A stretch of DNA of 64,000 bases from Micropterix aruncella (lineage: Eukaryota > Arthropoda > Insecta > Lepidoptera > Micropterigidae). Under the pieces are notes generated by a model, which searched no databases, was not told the origin of the DNA, and saw only the letters and a program-made list of their open reading frames with translations. This document shows positions 42,501-53,400 of this stretch, in pieces. The position numbers and the translations under genes are program-made. The stretch's first letter is position 1. The number at the start of each line of letters is the position of its first letter. The stretch spans positions 36,648,381-36,712,380 of the forward strand of contig OX155980.1 in the NCBI GenBank assembly GCA_944548615.1. The letters are read 5' to 3'.

Positions 42501-43654
42501 GCGTGTTCACCAACTTGCGTGCGTATGTTTGAGGGTGTGTGTGATGTTTGGGTGTGTATATGAGTGTATTTTAAGACGTATACATGTGTAATTGGAATGT
42601 GCATTGATTTTATAATGTTTAGTCGATGTGTATGAGGGTAGGTATGTCAGGTGTGGGTTCATTTTTATCTATTCTCTTTTTTTCAAATAGTCTCTTTTTA
42701 TACTAGTTATAAATTTGTTTTGGGTATTGTTGAATAAACCTGTAGTTTGAAATGCATCATTGTAGGTTTTCATTGCGTTGTTTATTGGAGAATTCCAGCA
42801 TAATTGGTGTTACACCGGGTAATATAATTAAATCAATATCGACTATCAAATGTTGCCATTGAAAAATTTAAACAGAAAAGTCATATCGGTTTTATATGGT
42901 AGTGTTCTAGTGGCTGGGTATAAGACTCGAACGGAAGGCAATCGCGAAAACTTGGGAAAACTTGCGAAAATGAATATGCCGATGCGGACTGATATATATA
43001 TATTTTGAAATTTTCTAAAAGGTCGAGGTTTTTCTATAGTTAAGCTAATAGAAATATTTCAAAATTGATATTTTCCTCAAGTTCCTAATAAAATTAATAT
43101 GGTGAATCATCTATGATTGTAATTGACAAATTTGGCATGGTAAGTTTTTTAAGAATCCACCGCTCATTACAAAATGAATGGTTAAATGAGGCAAAATTCG
43201 CATAATAGAGAAAATGTCTGTTTTCCGTAGATCAATTTCACGTCAATCGCTCGGCTCACCGCTCATACATTGACGCCAAAGAACACAACAGGTACCTACA
43301 TCTTGCTATTTCTAAACTAACAAAGTAGTATTTTAATAACTCACTAGAGAAAATTAAAATTTCTTTTGTTTTCAGGCTCAATGTATTCCTCCCATTCATC
43401 GACTGCGTGCTTAAAAATTTTAGAAGTCGTTTTGCAAAACATGATCACGTTTCAATTGTTGAACTCTTCGATCTCATTCCATAGTGAAAATGATAATATT
43501 TCGCCTATCTATCTACAAAGTGACCAACCTCAAACTTTGTCGCTATCAAGGGGGATTACGCCGTGGAAGCAAAAATGTAATGGAACACAAGTTCGCCCAC
43601 AAACGGCTGCAGAAGCTCGTTAAAAAGCTACTGAGTTTTTTCTAACATAAAAAT
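42501..43654. other. Intergenic sequence, nothing firm
   Basis: TG-rich to 42600, then AT-rich. Bases 43366-43623 could be upstream hAT transposase sequence, since they precede a recognisable hAT C-terminus, but I see no diagnostic motif in them. Confidence 0.4.
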
Positions 43655-43812
43655 ACTCTTACAATCCTTGTCACTATTGCGGTAAGCACCTACAGCCTTG
43701 AGAGGAGCTTCTCTTCACTAATACTCATCAATTCTTATCTTTGCATGACAATGGTTGAAGATCGTCTGAACGCCATGTGTTATCGATTTTTGAAATTATA
43801 TTTTAGATTTTT
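43655..43812 (+). pseudogene. hAT transposase C-terminal fragment
   Basis: One open frame reads LTILVTIAVSTYSLERSFSS followed by MVEDRLNAMCYR. This is the hAT dimerisation motif (usual form: TASAERSFSxLxxIKTYLRSTMxxxRLxxLA). Neither terminal repeat was identified with certainty. A sequence at about 44610-44629 (CAAATCCTGGATCCGGCACTG) looks like a hAT right end and might belong to it. Confidence 0.75.
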
Positions 43813-44215
43813 GTAATTTATTTTGGTATTATTTTTTAATGCCAGATGTCTAATATATCTATATATATATATATATTAATGTATATGTACACTATGAATA
43901 AGCAAAAGTATATTTAAATATTAAAAAAAATAAACAACTTATAGGTAAACTGTATCCATCGATTTTATATGACCTTTTTTACACTTCTCAATAAAACGTA
44001 TTTTATTATTTTGACAGGAATAGCATACTGCGTCTAAAACCTGCTGAAGTTGTGCGCGGACACGGATGCACTCTCACAGACTAGCAATGATAGAAACTTT
44101 GATAAATAATTAAATAAAAATCTCGTAGGTAGTAATCATTTATTTCATGTAAAGGTCAGCTACTATCAAAGGAAATAATTAATAGTTTAAAAAAAACACT
44201 AAAAAATGCTTTTGG
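43813..44215. other. AT-rich spacer with a short (TA)n run
   Basis: TATATA runs occur at about 43858-43877. The rest has no recognisable content. Confidence 0.45.
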
Positions 44216-44585
44216 GCTATGATACGATATTCACATACACACGGCTATGATACGATATTCCATCATGGAATGCCAGTGCCTATCTTCCGGCTTCATCATC
44301 AGACCTTGAAACCTAATAGTGGTCAAAGTTTATTCCAAGACTTTTCTAACAAGTCTAAACACAGCTATGATACGATGTTCCATTATGAAGTTCCAGTTCA
44401 TATCTTCCGACTCCATCATCAGATCAGTTCGACAGTCCCATAATTATAGTATTGTCATCAGAACTACATACAGCTGCCAATTTTCATGACGATACGATCC
44501 TTGAAAGATGGTTAAATTAGTTACCTTAGATTCCATTACATAGTTAGTTACATACAGGTCGACCTAACAAAAGCGTGTTAAAAAC
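44216..44585 (+). repeat. Dispersed repeat with internal tandem copies (LINE 3'-tail-like)
   Basis: GCTATGATACGATATTC appears at about 44217 and 44246 and again, as GCTATGATACGATGTTCC, at about 44363. The last two are each followed by a similar ATCTTCCGRCTYCATCATCA segment. The block then runs through GTTAAATTAGTTACCTTAGA and CAGGTCGACCTAACAAAAGC. It resembles the 3' region of LINE families that I remember from moth genomes, but the link is weak. Confidence 0.4.
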
Positions 44586-45049
44586 ACTAAAAACCCCCTC
44601 CCCAAACCAAATCCTGGATCCGGCACTGGGTGTAGCCACAGACAGAGTGACCACAGGTGGGCGTTTATCTATCGGGAATTTGGTGAGCCGGGCCCCAGAT
44701 GCCCCCCAGGATCAGTGGCGTAGCCACAGGGGGGAGGGGTCTTGGGGGACGGAACCCCCGACATTAATAAAAAAAAAATTAAAAAAGCTACCTAATTATT
44801 AAATATATAGTATAAAATTAATATTTATCGAAATGATTCATTCACAACCCTCTTTCCATCTTTTAAAATTGATTGGAATATTATAAAATTAGGTCGGTAT
44901 ACTACCACTACGAGCTTGAGACAGTACCGCCGGTCTGTAGACAGGAGCCGCGCTTTAGCTGTATCTACTATTATACTGCTTCGACTCTCCTTTCTTCTAT
45001 AGAAAAGGGAAGATTTGTCGTGGGACTATTTGTTTCTTAGTTTCTGTTC

Positions 45050-45800
45050 AATATCGCCCTCCCATTAGCTAGGTATCTTCAAAAGCCAGATTTTGAGTTA
45101 TCTTCAGCTGTTAAGTATACACATGACATTGTTTCCCTTAAACAAATGCGCGATTCGTAATAAAAAGAAGATGAACCTGGAATCTACATTTTTTTTAAAA
45201 ATCCAGTTGATTTGAAAAGCTGAAAAAACCTTGCAAGAGGTTTTCAGTTCAAAAGTTTAAGTCCCTTGTCAAACAGCTAAACAAACCAAAAGAGATAAAG
45301 CACTCACAACACCCCTGAAAAATATTATCGACGATCGATATTTCTACTCTGCATAGACACTTTGATCCAAGGACTGAATGAAAGGTTTAGTAAATATAAA
45401 AATATTTTGGAAGCGTTGGACATTTTACTGACCATAAACATTAATCCCACTGAATTCAAGAAGCTGTAATTCCTGAAAATGTTCTATGAAGATAAAGTAT
45501 CGCAAGCAGTAATTAAAAGCGAGTACAGATGTGGTGTCGCAAATGGAAAAACATCCCACAAGAAAAAAGACCTGAAAGGATCATGGCAGTTTTGGATTCA
45601 TGTGATGTGCATTTTTATTGACAATTATCTATTCAAAGTTTTGGCTACATTACCCGCTTTAACTTGTGAGGTGGAAAGGTCATTTTTATATCTTAAAGGA
45701 TGAAAGCGTAGCTAAGCAACTCTTTGGAGAACGAACGGCTCAACGGACTCACCTGCCGTTCACGGCAGATCGAAGCCTCAATGAAATGGCCAAGAAACAA
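45050..45800 (+). pseudogene. Decayed hAT transposase (zf-MYM-associated type)
   Basis: Legible pieces in changing frames are ARYLQKPDFELSSAVKYTHD (about 45069), a segment with LIQGLNERFSKYKNILEALD (about 45361), and LATLPALTCEVERSFLYLKG (about 45642), the last being the hAT dimerisation core. Degraded sequence follows, corresponding to the usual TYLRNSM...ERLNGLAL. Several stops and frameshifts are present. The N-terminal zinc finger and most of the catalytic domain are lost. Confidence 0.8.
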
Positions 45801-46323
45801 AAAAGATAACTTCCCTTATAAGGAACATTCAAGAACTTACGTGAAATTTCAAGAACGGAATGTTTATGCAACTATGTAAATAAGTTTTTATGCTGTAATA
45901 TTACATAATATGATGTTAAAATTAAAAATGTTTTTTTCTAAGAGTTCATTATTTTGTTTCCCTTATAGTTGTACAGCACAAGATCATTATCGATATAATA
46001 TTCAGGCCTCCGTGTTATTTTACACTAAACCAAGAAGATTGATTAAACCTATCTATATATTCTATAACCTGAAGAAAAATCTTACAAGAATATTTCTATA
46101 ACGATACCAATTTAAGTGGAATCATGGTAGGCTAAAACAGAAGTTCAACCTAAGCTAAACGAATAGCAAAATTAAAAATATGCTATATTTGTCATGAAAA
46201 GTCATCTTGATGTAAAGTGTTAATATTACATGTGGCATATTTACTGATTGTGTAACTGACAATATTTTTTAACAGATTTATCATAATTGTATACATATTT
46301 CATTTTAAAACAATAATAATACT

Positions 46324-46367
46324 TATAGTGGTTATTAAATAAATATATGTATTTAATAACCACTATA
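46324..46367. repeat. Inverted repeat inside the hAT element
   Basis: TATAGTGGTTATTAAATA and its exact reverse complement are separated by 8 bases. All pairs are perfect. Its role is unknown; it may be a small MITE or a hairpin. Confidence 0.85.
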
Positions 46368-46675
46368 TGAAATTTTGATGAGCATATGAGTAATGACTAA
46401 TGAGTACATGAGGTTTGAAAAAATCAAATCCTTGAAGGTGGTTTAAGAGGTTTTACTTGTGCGAAGATATAATACATCATACTATGTGATTTTTCCAATA
46501 CAAAACTGTTAAAAATTTGAAGTAGAATTAAGGTTGAATGCAGCCTTAAATTGCACCATTTTCACTGTAAATTTGCAAAATTTTCCCCCGTACCCCCCTC
46601 TCTACGGAATACCCTCCAAACTCTCCATAGTAGACCTTCCCGAACTGAAATCCTGGCTACGCCACTGCCCAGGAT

Positions 46676-47238
46676 ACTCCTCAGAATATAACATTATGTA
46701 GAAATAGCGAAAACCGTGGATAATATAATCAATGAAGACACCTTTAAGATATGTTACTATGGGATTGTTATTATTATTGATATGTAACTATGGTATATTT
46801 ATCACAAAAAAATCGTTGGATTTCATCACTTGCATCTATCCAATATCACAACAAATCGATACTACCTTGCAGTCTGTAAAGTAATATAAAGCATATAATA
46901 AACCTGGAACCTTTCCGCTTGGATAGAAAAGATTGATACATAACCTTCTGCCTTCAGGACTTTGGAATAAATAACAATTAGAGGTACGTTTAGTACATCA
47001 TTAAGTACGTTTAGTACATCTGCAACCTCTGCGGTTATTTTACCCGTACCAGCGGTTACGGCACTCATGTAGCTGATTTAGATGTGCAATAGGAAAAAGA
47101 TGTTAATATAAAATATGCCATCCATTGACCACTTCGACTGAATCGGATTGAAGTTTAACCAAGAAATAGTGAGCCTTATTAGGAAGCATTGGAAACCTCG
47201 ACGTAACGACAGTTGCATGAAATCGAAGACTATCGCAG
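46676..47238. other. Intergenic sequence, nothing recognised
   Basis: Apart from a short direct duplication of AGTACGTTTAGTACATC near 46984 and 47005, no structure is seen. Confidence 0.5.
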
Positions 47239-47406
47239 TTGTTTGACATTATAAATAAGATAAAACGAATTTACCGCGTGAATTATAGCACCCGACGTTT
47301 TGGTCTACCCTGGACAACAGCGGTTGCAACATCGCCGAAACATCTGGTGCTACGAACTTAAACGAATTCACACGCGGTAAATCCGTTTTATCTTATTTAT
47401 AACAAC
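47239..47406. mobile_element. MITE with long terminal inverted repeats
   Basis: The left arm (TTATAAATAAGATAAAACGA, then ATTTACCGCGTG) is mirrored at the right end (CACGCGGTAAATCCGTTTTA, then TCTTATTTATAA). The centre carries GACGTTTTGGTCTACC and CCGAAACATCTGGTGC, partly complementary to each other. It is about 168 bp long and has no ORF. Confidence 0.8.
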
Positions 47407-47480
47407 AGCTGACCTAAAAATACCATTTGCAAGATGTTCAAGGTTGTGCGTGGTAGTGAGCTCCCATTGAGTTTGTTGGT

Positions 47481-47552
47481 TTGTTTGTTTCTACTCTTTA
47501 TTGTGAAATTTTACAATGGGTGAGTTTATATGACAATCTCTTACAACCAACG
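47481..47552 (-). mobile_element. SINE (or partner LINE) 3' tail, inverted
   Basis: CTACTCTTTATTGTGAAATT and TGACAATCTCTTACAACCAA are the reverse complement of the tail of the SINE at 15517-15773. The SINE head is absent, so this is either a truncated SINE or the 3' end of the LINE from which the SINE borrowed its tail. Confidence 0.7.
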
Positions 47553-48881
47553 GTCTGGCTTAAACCCAGATCTAAATAATACGATTCATTCTATAAAACT
47601 ATTATAGCAAAGTCATTGTAATGCGGCATGCTTGTAACGAACTGCTCATTTGAGCATGTTTTCTAATATTATGATACATGTAGACCAACGACTCTTACAA
47701 ATGAATGTCATCCTTGTGGAACACTTGGGTTTTTGTTTTTGAACCAATTTATTGATTTATTTAAAGTATATTTCTTAGTTAGCGTATTTTCTGTCATTAG
47801 AAGTTTAGAACATATTTTAACATTTATTGCAAAATCTGGTATAGAGATGTACTATATAGAAATATAAAATAATATGTCAATGATCGATCCCTAATGAGAC
47901 CTTATTAATCATTTGGGGTTATTCCATTGCTCAATTAACCTATGTAGAGGCCATTAGGGCGACGAAATGGGGCTCACTTTGCTCTTCTCGGGGGCCTCTT
48001 TGGTCTGTCACGCGTTCTGACAACGATATAGTGTAGAATAGAACTGTACATATTATAATATAAACGAAACACAATCGCTCTGTAATGGCCCATTGGCCGT
48101 TAAACATTTCTGTCAACGCTTATGTCGCGTATCAAAGACGCGCATATATACAAAATACGATCACACAGGCTGGCAGCGGTAAACTGTCGATAACGTATAA
48201 CAATTATATAATTAGTCGGATCGTATAGTTTATTAAACATTTCTTTTTAGAATATCAATTCAATTATTTTTTCTACCTATTAGAAACAATTTTACCACAA
48301 TGTAAAACAAAATGATCCCATGTCGGCGGCTCCCCTAAAGGGCTTGGGGATCAGAGGCCGGTGCCTACTTGGCCCATTGGATAATCCGGCACTGGGTTAT
48401 TCCCGTTATCGAAAGTGCGAAAAGCAAGCGTTTTGCGATATTTTCAATTAGTAATTACGAGGAAACTATTCCAGAATCAAAAACGTAGTTAGGGTAAATG
48501 AAAACTATATTAACTATGTTATCTATATAAACTTCCATATGTGCTGTTATAAGTGCACTACTTAGTTTACCCGTAATCAAGAATTAAAAATTAAGTCAAC
48601 AATCAAGCAAACAAGCAAAAGATAAAGAGATAAAGCGAATACGCCAAGTATATTATTTAATCATAACATTTTCTTATAGAATGCCTTGAATAACATTAAA
48701 AAAAGATAGCTAACAATAACATCCAGTTTCACTGCTAGAGGAAATTTCACTGATAGAGGAAATACACAACAAGCCATTGATAATATTTTTCCGCATAATA
48801 AATACCTACATTTTAATTTGCAATCATTCCATCCCATTCCAATTGTTGCGCCCGTTGCCCAACATATGCAGTGCCCTGTGG
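47553..48881. other. Intergenic sequence, nothing firm
   Basis: AT-rich. Near 48376 ATAATCCGGCACTGG resembles a hAT end but has no partner. No gene was seen. Confidence 0.4.
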
Positions 48882-49085
48882 CACGGACCGACCCAGCGCT
48901 GTGTGGACCCAGGACTGTAAAAAGAGGTCCACCGCTTGGTCGCCGCTTGCCCCGTAACGGGCGGCCACGACACCTGCTGCAAGCCTCGATACGCCTCAGT
49001 CTGTCTCTATTACCACCGTTTTACTCCCCGTCCCCTGCACCAATAAAACACGCCTTCCCTTTCACAAGTGCCAACACGGCATATT
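48882..49085 (+). repeat. Dispersed repeat Y, copy 2
   Basis: GGACCCAGGACTGTAAAAAG, GCCGCTTGCCCCGTAACGGG and CACCAATAAAACACGCCTTC match the diverged copy at 10015-10200 in order and orientation. The AATAAA near the end hints at a transcript 3' end. It lies about 150 bp from the start of the GC-rich block next to the retrotransposon array. Confidence 0.6.
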
Positions 49086-49194
49086 ATTTTTCGATGAACT
49101 TCAATGACACACCATAAATTTACAAATATGAGATCTTAGTCTAGGATGCATAACAAAGTGCATAAGGTGTATAAATACAATTTTACAATAGGAC

Positions 49195-49290
49195 ATAGCC
49201 TAGGTACCGCAATTAACCTAGGTACATACACAATATTATAAAATTCTTTATTGTACAGTAAATAGCAATTAACCTAGGTACATAACAAAT
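49195..49290. repeat. Short direct duplication around a - strand AATAAA
   Basis: GCAATTAACCTAGGTACATA occurs at about 49209 and 49267, 58 bases apart. Between them the - strand reads GTACAATAAAGAA, a possible polyadenylation signal for a transcript crossing the GC-rich block from the right. Confidence 0.6.
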
Positions 49291-49379
49291 ATACAACAAT
49301 CTTTTAATCTAAATGTCTTTATCCTGTTCTTCCCGGGCAGCGGGTTGAACAAGATCTCTCGTGGTCCGTTGTCGAACGG

Positions 49380-49868
49380 CGTCTCTGTGCGCCTGCGTGC
49401 TCCTGAGTGCGCCTGAGTGCGCCTGAGTACGCCCGTGTGCGTCTGCGTGTGCCTGACTGCGCCTGGGTGCGCTCGCCTGGGCTGCGTCCGCCTGACTGCG
49501 CCTGATTGCGCCCGTCTGTGCTGCGTCCGCCTGTGCTGCGTCCGCCTGTGCCGCGTTCGCCTGACTGCGCCTATGTGCGCCCGTCTGCGACCGCGTGCGT
49601 CCGACTGCGCCTGTGTGCGCCGTCTGACCGCGTGTGCGCCGCGTGGGTGCCGCGTGTGCGCCGATGCGCACCAGACTGCGCCTTTGTGCGCCCGTCTGCG
49701 CCCGCGTGTGTCTGACTGCGCCTGTGTGCGCCGTCTGACCGCGTGTGCGCCGCGTGGGTGCCGCGTGTGCGCCGATGCGCACCAGACTGCGCCTTTGTGC
49801 GCCCGTCTGCGCCCGCGTGTGTCTGACTGCGCCTGTGTGCGCCGTCTGACCGCGTGTGCGCCGCGTGG
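49380..49868. repeat. GC-rich minisatellite with a 111-bp unit
   Basis: CGTCTGACCGCGTGTGCGCC starts at 49621, 49732 and 49843, a period of 111 bp (37 codons). Around it are many shorter GCGCCTGNGTGCGCC-type subrepeats from 49380 onward. Because 111 is divisible by three, long open frames appear on both strands (for example 239 and 262 codons on -, 216 on +). They have Arg/Ala/His/Gln-rich or Cys/Arg-rich composition and are almost surely not genes. Confidence 0.85.
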
Positions 49869-49884
49869 ACCCGACTCTCCGAAG

Positions 49885-50050
49885 GTCCCAACTTGGACCG
49901 GCGCTCGAACTCCACGACTGGAGCGAGCGTCCCCGTCGACCGTAAATCGCGAGTCGGACCGTAATTCCCAACTCGGACCGACACTCAACTCCCCGAATAG
50001 GAGAGAGTGTCTCGTCGACCGTAATGTCCTTTACTTGGACCGCGCTCAAT
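49885..50050. repeat. About 80-bp tandem repeat (two and a half units) next to the array
   Basis: CCCAACTTGGACCG at 49887 and CCCAACTCGGACCG at 49967 start units that share GTCGACCGTAA and ACTGGAGCGAGCG-like stretches. ACTTGGACCGCGCTCAAT at 50033 begins a third, partial unit. Read on the - strand this looks like the repeated promoter or 5' UTR units that some LINEs carry (inference). Confidence 0.65.
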
Positions 50051-50052
50051 AC

Positions 50053-50200
50053 TGCACGGTGCAGTAGAGCCGCTCGCGACTGGCTTCCAGACTGCAAGGG
50101 CAGCGGAGCGGTTCCAGGGCGCGGTCTTCGTAGTCGTTGGGGTTCCTTCCTTCCTTCCTTCCTAGTCGGTTGACTGTTTGCTGTGGAACTGAGAGAGCGA
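50053..50200 (-). other. Sequence abutting the 3' end of the first array unit
   Basis: On the - strand the base after the retrotransposon 3' end begins TCGCTCTCTCAGTTCCACAG. It contains TCAGTT, an arthropod initiator match, followed by GC-rich sequence and a (CCTT)4 run at about 50147-50162. It could be the 5' end of another element, or simply the original target DNA. Confidence 0.35.
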
Positions 50201-50227
50201 GTGATTTGGTATCAAATCAAATATCTG

Positions 50228-50385
50228 TCGACGGGCCTTGCTAGAGGCCCGTGACATCTTCCACTAGGCATTTTACCTTTTCGTGGGGTTTCACGTGAGC
50301 CGGGCCCATTGGCCCGGCTTTCTGGAATGGCGTCACAGGGCTTTGTGCCCTGTGGCAAGACTCATTATTATGTGCTTAGGCACCT
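50228..50385 (-). promoter_or_regulatory. 3' UTR hairpin series of the retrotransposon (unit 1)
   Basis: Four successive potential stem-loops can be drawn: ACGGGCC/GGCCCGT (50231-50237 with 50246-50252), AGCCGGGCC/GGCCCGGCT (50298-50306 with 50311-50319), CACAGGGC/GCCCTGTG (50334-50341 with 50347-50354), and a weak GTGC/GCAC (50372-50383). They repeat at equivalent places in units 2 and 3. LINE reverse transcriptases often recognise 3' UTR structure, so this is a candidate recognition region. Confidence 0.55.
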
Positions 50386-50469
50386 TATCGTGAAGGATTG
50401 TGACGGGAGGTGGTAATGACATCTTTTGTGGCAAGGCTGCTGTGCTGCGATACCCGCGCTGGTGGTCCG

Positions 50470-53400
50470 CTAATCAAGCAGACTGCGCGGATACGGCTTC
50501 CGGACATCTGGTGGTCTGGTGTGCAGAGGAGCGAGCTGGCGGATGTGCTCGTGAGGCGAGGTGTCGGCCCTGCGGTACATGGCGCGCGCGAGGCGCTTTA
50601 CGTGTTCCTCCACGGACTCTGTTTCGCTAAAATCGCGTTCCAGGGTCGCATTTCGGACGTACCAAGGGGCTCCCGACACTTTTCTTAGCCCCACGTTCAG
50701 CACTCGCTGGATGTTACTCCGCTGCGATGCCGAGATGAGGTGGTACCAGGCCGGTGCCGCGTACGTGAGTTTCGTCCTCACGTACATCTTCAGCATCAGC
50801 AGACGTGTCTTCGCCGGGATCGCGGCCGAACGGAGAACGGGCAGCAGCGCGTAGAAGGCGGATTTCGAAGCGGCAATTGTTGCTTTCGCGTGGTGCGCAA
50901 AGTTAAGGCGACGGTCGATATGCACCCCGAGGTACTTGACCGTGTTCTTCCACGGTACCGGGGTGCCGCCGAGTTTCACCGGCTCCGGGTAAACTTTGAG
51001 TGAGCCGGTGATGATCGCTTCGGACTTAGCCGCGTTAACGACAATCCGCCATTTCCTTAGCCATTCTGGCATAAGGTCTAGTTGCTGCTGCAGTTTCTTG
51101 GCAGCGACCTTGATGTTAATTGATGTTGCCATATACATCGCGTCGTCCGCGAATAGCGCCAGCTCCGCGCCGGCGCTGAGCGGTATGTCATTTGTGTAGA
51201 CACCGTATAGCGCCGGCGATAGGCAGCTTCCCTGCGGGACTCCCGCCGCGATGGGACGAATTGTGGACTGCTCGCCCTCCACCGCGACGAAGAACCCTCT
51301 TCCGTAGAGGAAGGAAGCCACCACGTTACGGAGCAGGCGCGGTGCCGTGGTCTGTGTCGCCAGCTTGTAGCGGAGGCCCTCGTGCCAGACTCGGTCGAAC
51401 GCCTTTTCTACGTCCAGGAAGACGGCTGCCGTATGCTGGTGCTTATTGTAGGATTCCGTCAGGCGATGTACTACCCGCGTGAGTTGCAGGGTAGTCGAGT
51501 GGCCCGTACGGAATCCATACTGCTCGTTGCGCGGGGCGAGGTGCGGCGTTAGTCGCGCCAGCACGCATCGCTCGAAGACCTTCGCGAGGGTAGGCAGCAG
51601 CGAGATCGGGCGGTAGTTGCCCGGTTGCCGCAGGTCTTTGTGAGGTTTCGGCAGCATTATCACCTTAGCCGTCTTCCACTTCTCTGGAAAATGACCGAGT
51701 CTGATGCAGGAGTTTAGCAGCCCTGCGAGAGCCGGCAGCTGGCGACGCGGAAGCCTCTTCAGCGCGCCGCTACTGATGCCGTCGGGGCCGGGTGCCTTCT
51801 TCGGCTTGAGTTCCTGGATTCGACGCTGGAGCTCAGCCGGAGTTATCGGCGGGATCTCTCTGCCGAGCTCCGGTGGCGACTCCTCCTCCGCAGCTAGGTG
51901 CTCGTGGACCACCTTGGAGTGCTCCTGGTCTTCTATGTCGTGCGGGACGAAGGTCTTCTCCAGGTGGTCCGCGAAGAGAGTCGCTCTGTCGTCGGCGACA
52001 TAGTGGAGGTTCCCGGTCGAATCCAGTAGTGGCCGCGCTGGTTCAGCCGTACTCAGCAGGCGACGATTCAGCCTGTATATAGATGGCATGTCGTCGCCTA
52101 TCGAGTCGAGGAATTCCTCCCACGACTCGGCTGCGTACGTCTGCAGTTCCTCTTGCAAGCTAGCGTTCGCTTTGTTTAAGCGGCGCTTAGCTTCCGGACA
52201 CCGATTTTCGGCCCAGAAGCGATGCAAGCGCCGCTTCTCCCGCAGCTTGTCTCGCAGTCGTTGCGGGAGGCGGGGACGTGTCGCTTTCGCCTCTATCGTC
52301 GAGGAGCTGGCTTCCAGCGCGGTCTTGATGGCCTCCTGAAGGTTGGACACCCGGCTCTCAATATCTCCGGCGGTGACCGGTGTCTTATAATCTAGGATTG
52401 CCTTACCAAGCAGCTTTTCGTATAGTGTCCAGTCAATACGGCGGCGCTCTCTATAGTGACTCGCTGTAGCAACGTCGGTCTGTAGTTCTAGGAGAACCGG
52501 CAGGTGATCCGACTGGAGTTCATAGATGACTTCCTGCACATAGGGAAATGTCACGTTGTGCAGGAGGGCGACATCGAGTACCTCTGACGAGTGTGTTGGC
52601 GTGCTCGGAACACGTGTGTGTTGTTCCGGTCCGGCGACCGTGAAGCCTCTTTTCTCGGCGTGGTTAAGCAATTGCGCGCCATCGACGTTGGCGCGCGTCG
52701 AGTTCCACGCCGGATGCTTGCTGTTCAGGTCGCCGGCTACAATCGTAGGTATCGTCTGGTGTAGGAGTTTGTCGATGTCGCCAGTCTCCAGTCGGTTGCT
52801 GGGCGGTTTGTAAACTGCAAAAATCCGCAAGTCTACTCCGCCTGCTCTTAGCTGAATTCCCGTTGCGTACAGCGAGTCTAGCTGCGGCACGTCGATTTGC
52901 TGGTGGAGCATCGTCCTCCTCACAAAGACGGCGGTGCCCCTGTACGCGCGACCTTCTGTTGTCACGTTGTCCGTCCGGTACGCGATGTAGTTGGGTATGC
53001 GCACCGAGACGAACTTCAGGAGCTTTGTCTCCGATACGAGGAGGACGTCGACCTGCTGTTCCTGCAGGAAGGCTCGCACCGACGGAAGCTTGCTTTTGAT
53101 GCCATCCGCATTCCAATGCACTATTCTTAGTGGCCTGCCGATGCAGGAGGCATGGCTGTGCACTGTAGGGCGGACGACGGCCCCAGTAGGCGCTGTAGGG
53201 TGCGCGCTACGATGGAGCTTGCTTCCGCCGGGTTGGCAAGCAGCTCGCTTACCAGAAACAGCAGGTCTGCCACCGTTACGTTTACAGCCTCTTGGCTGCG
53301 CTCTTGGGGCTGGGGTCGGTGTGTTGGGGTGTTCGCCTTCTCGACCACCTTCGTCTCCTGTGGAGGCGTTCTCGTCGGCCACTTGGAGCGCTGCCGATTT

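Larger units (their letters stand above)
44713..46667 (+). mobile_element. hAT DNA transposon, complete end to end, with 8-bp target duplication
   Basis: The left end CAGTGGCGTAGCCACAGG mirrors the right end (TCCTGGCTACGCCACTG). The exact 8-bp duplication CCCAGGAT flanks it at 44705-44712 and 46668-46675. It is 1955 bp long. A decayed transposase of the zf-MYM-associated hAT group lies inside. This is the best preserved DNA transposon boundary in the window. An internal inverted repeat with 18-bp arms lies at 46324-46341 / 46350-46367. Confidence 0.92.

Noticed and set aside
49417..50067. Open frame of 216 codons on the + strand, and 239- and 262-codon frames on the - strand
   Set aside because: All fall on the 111-bp GC-rich minisatellite and show only its translated repeat; no family resemblance.
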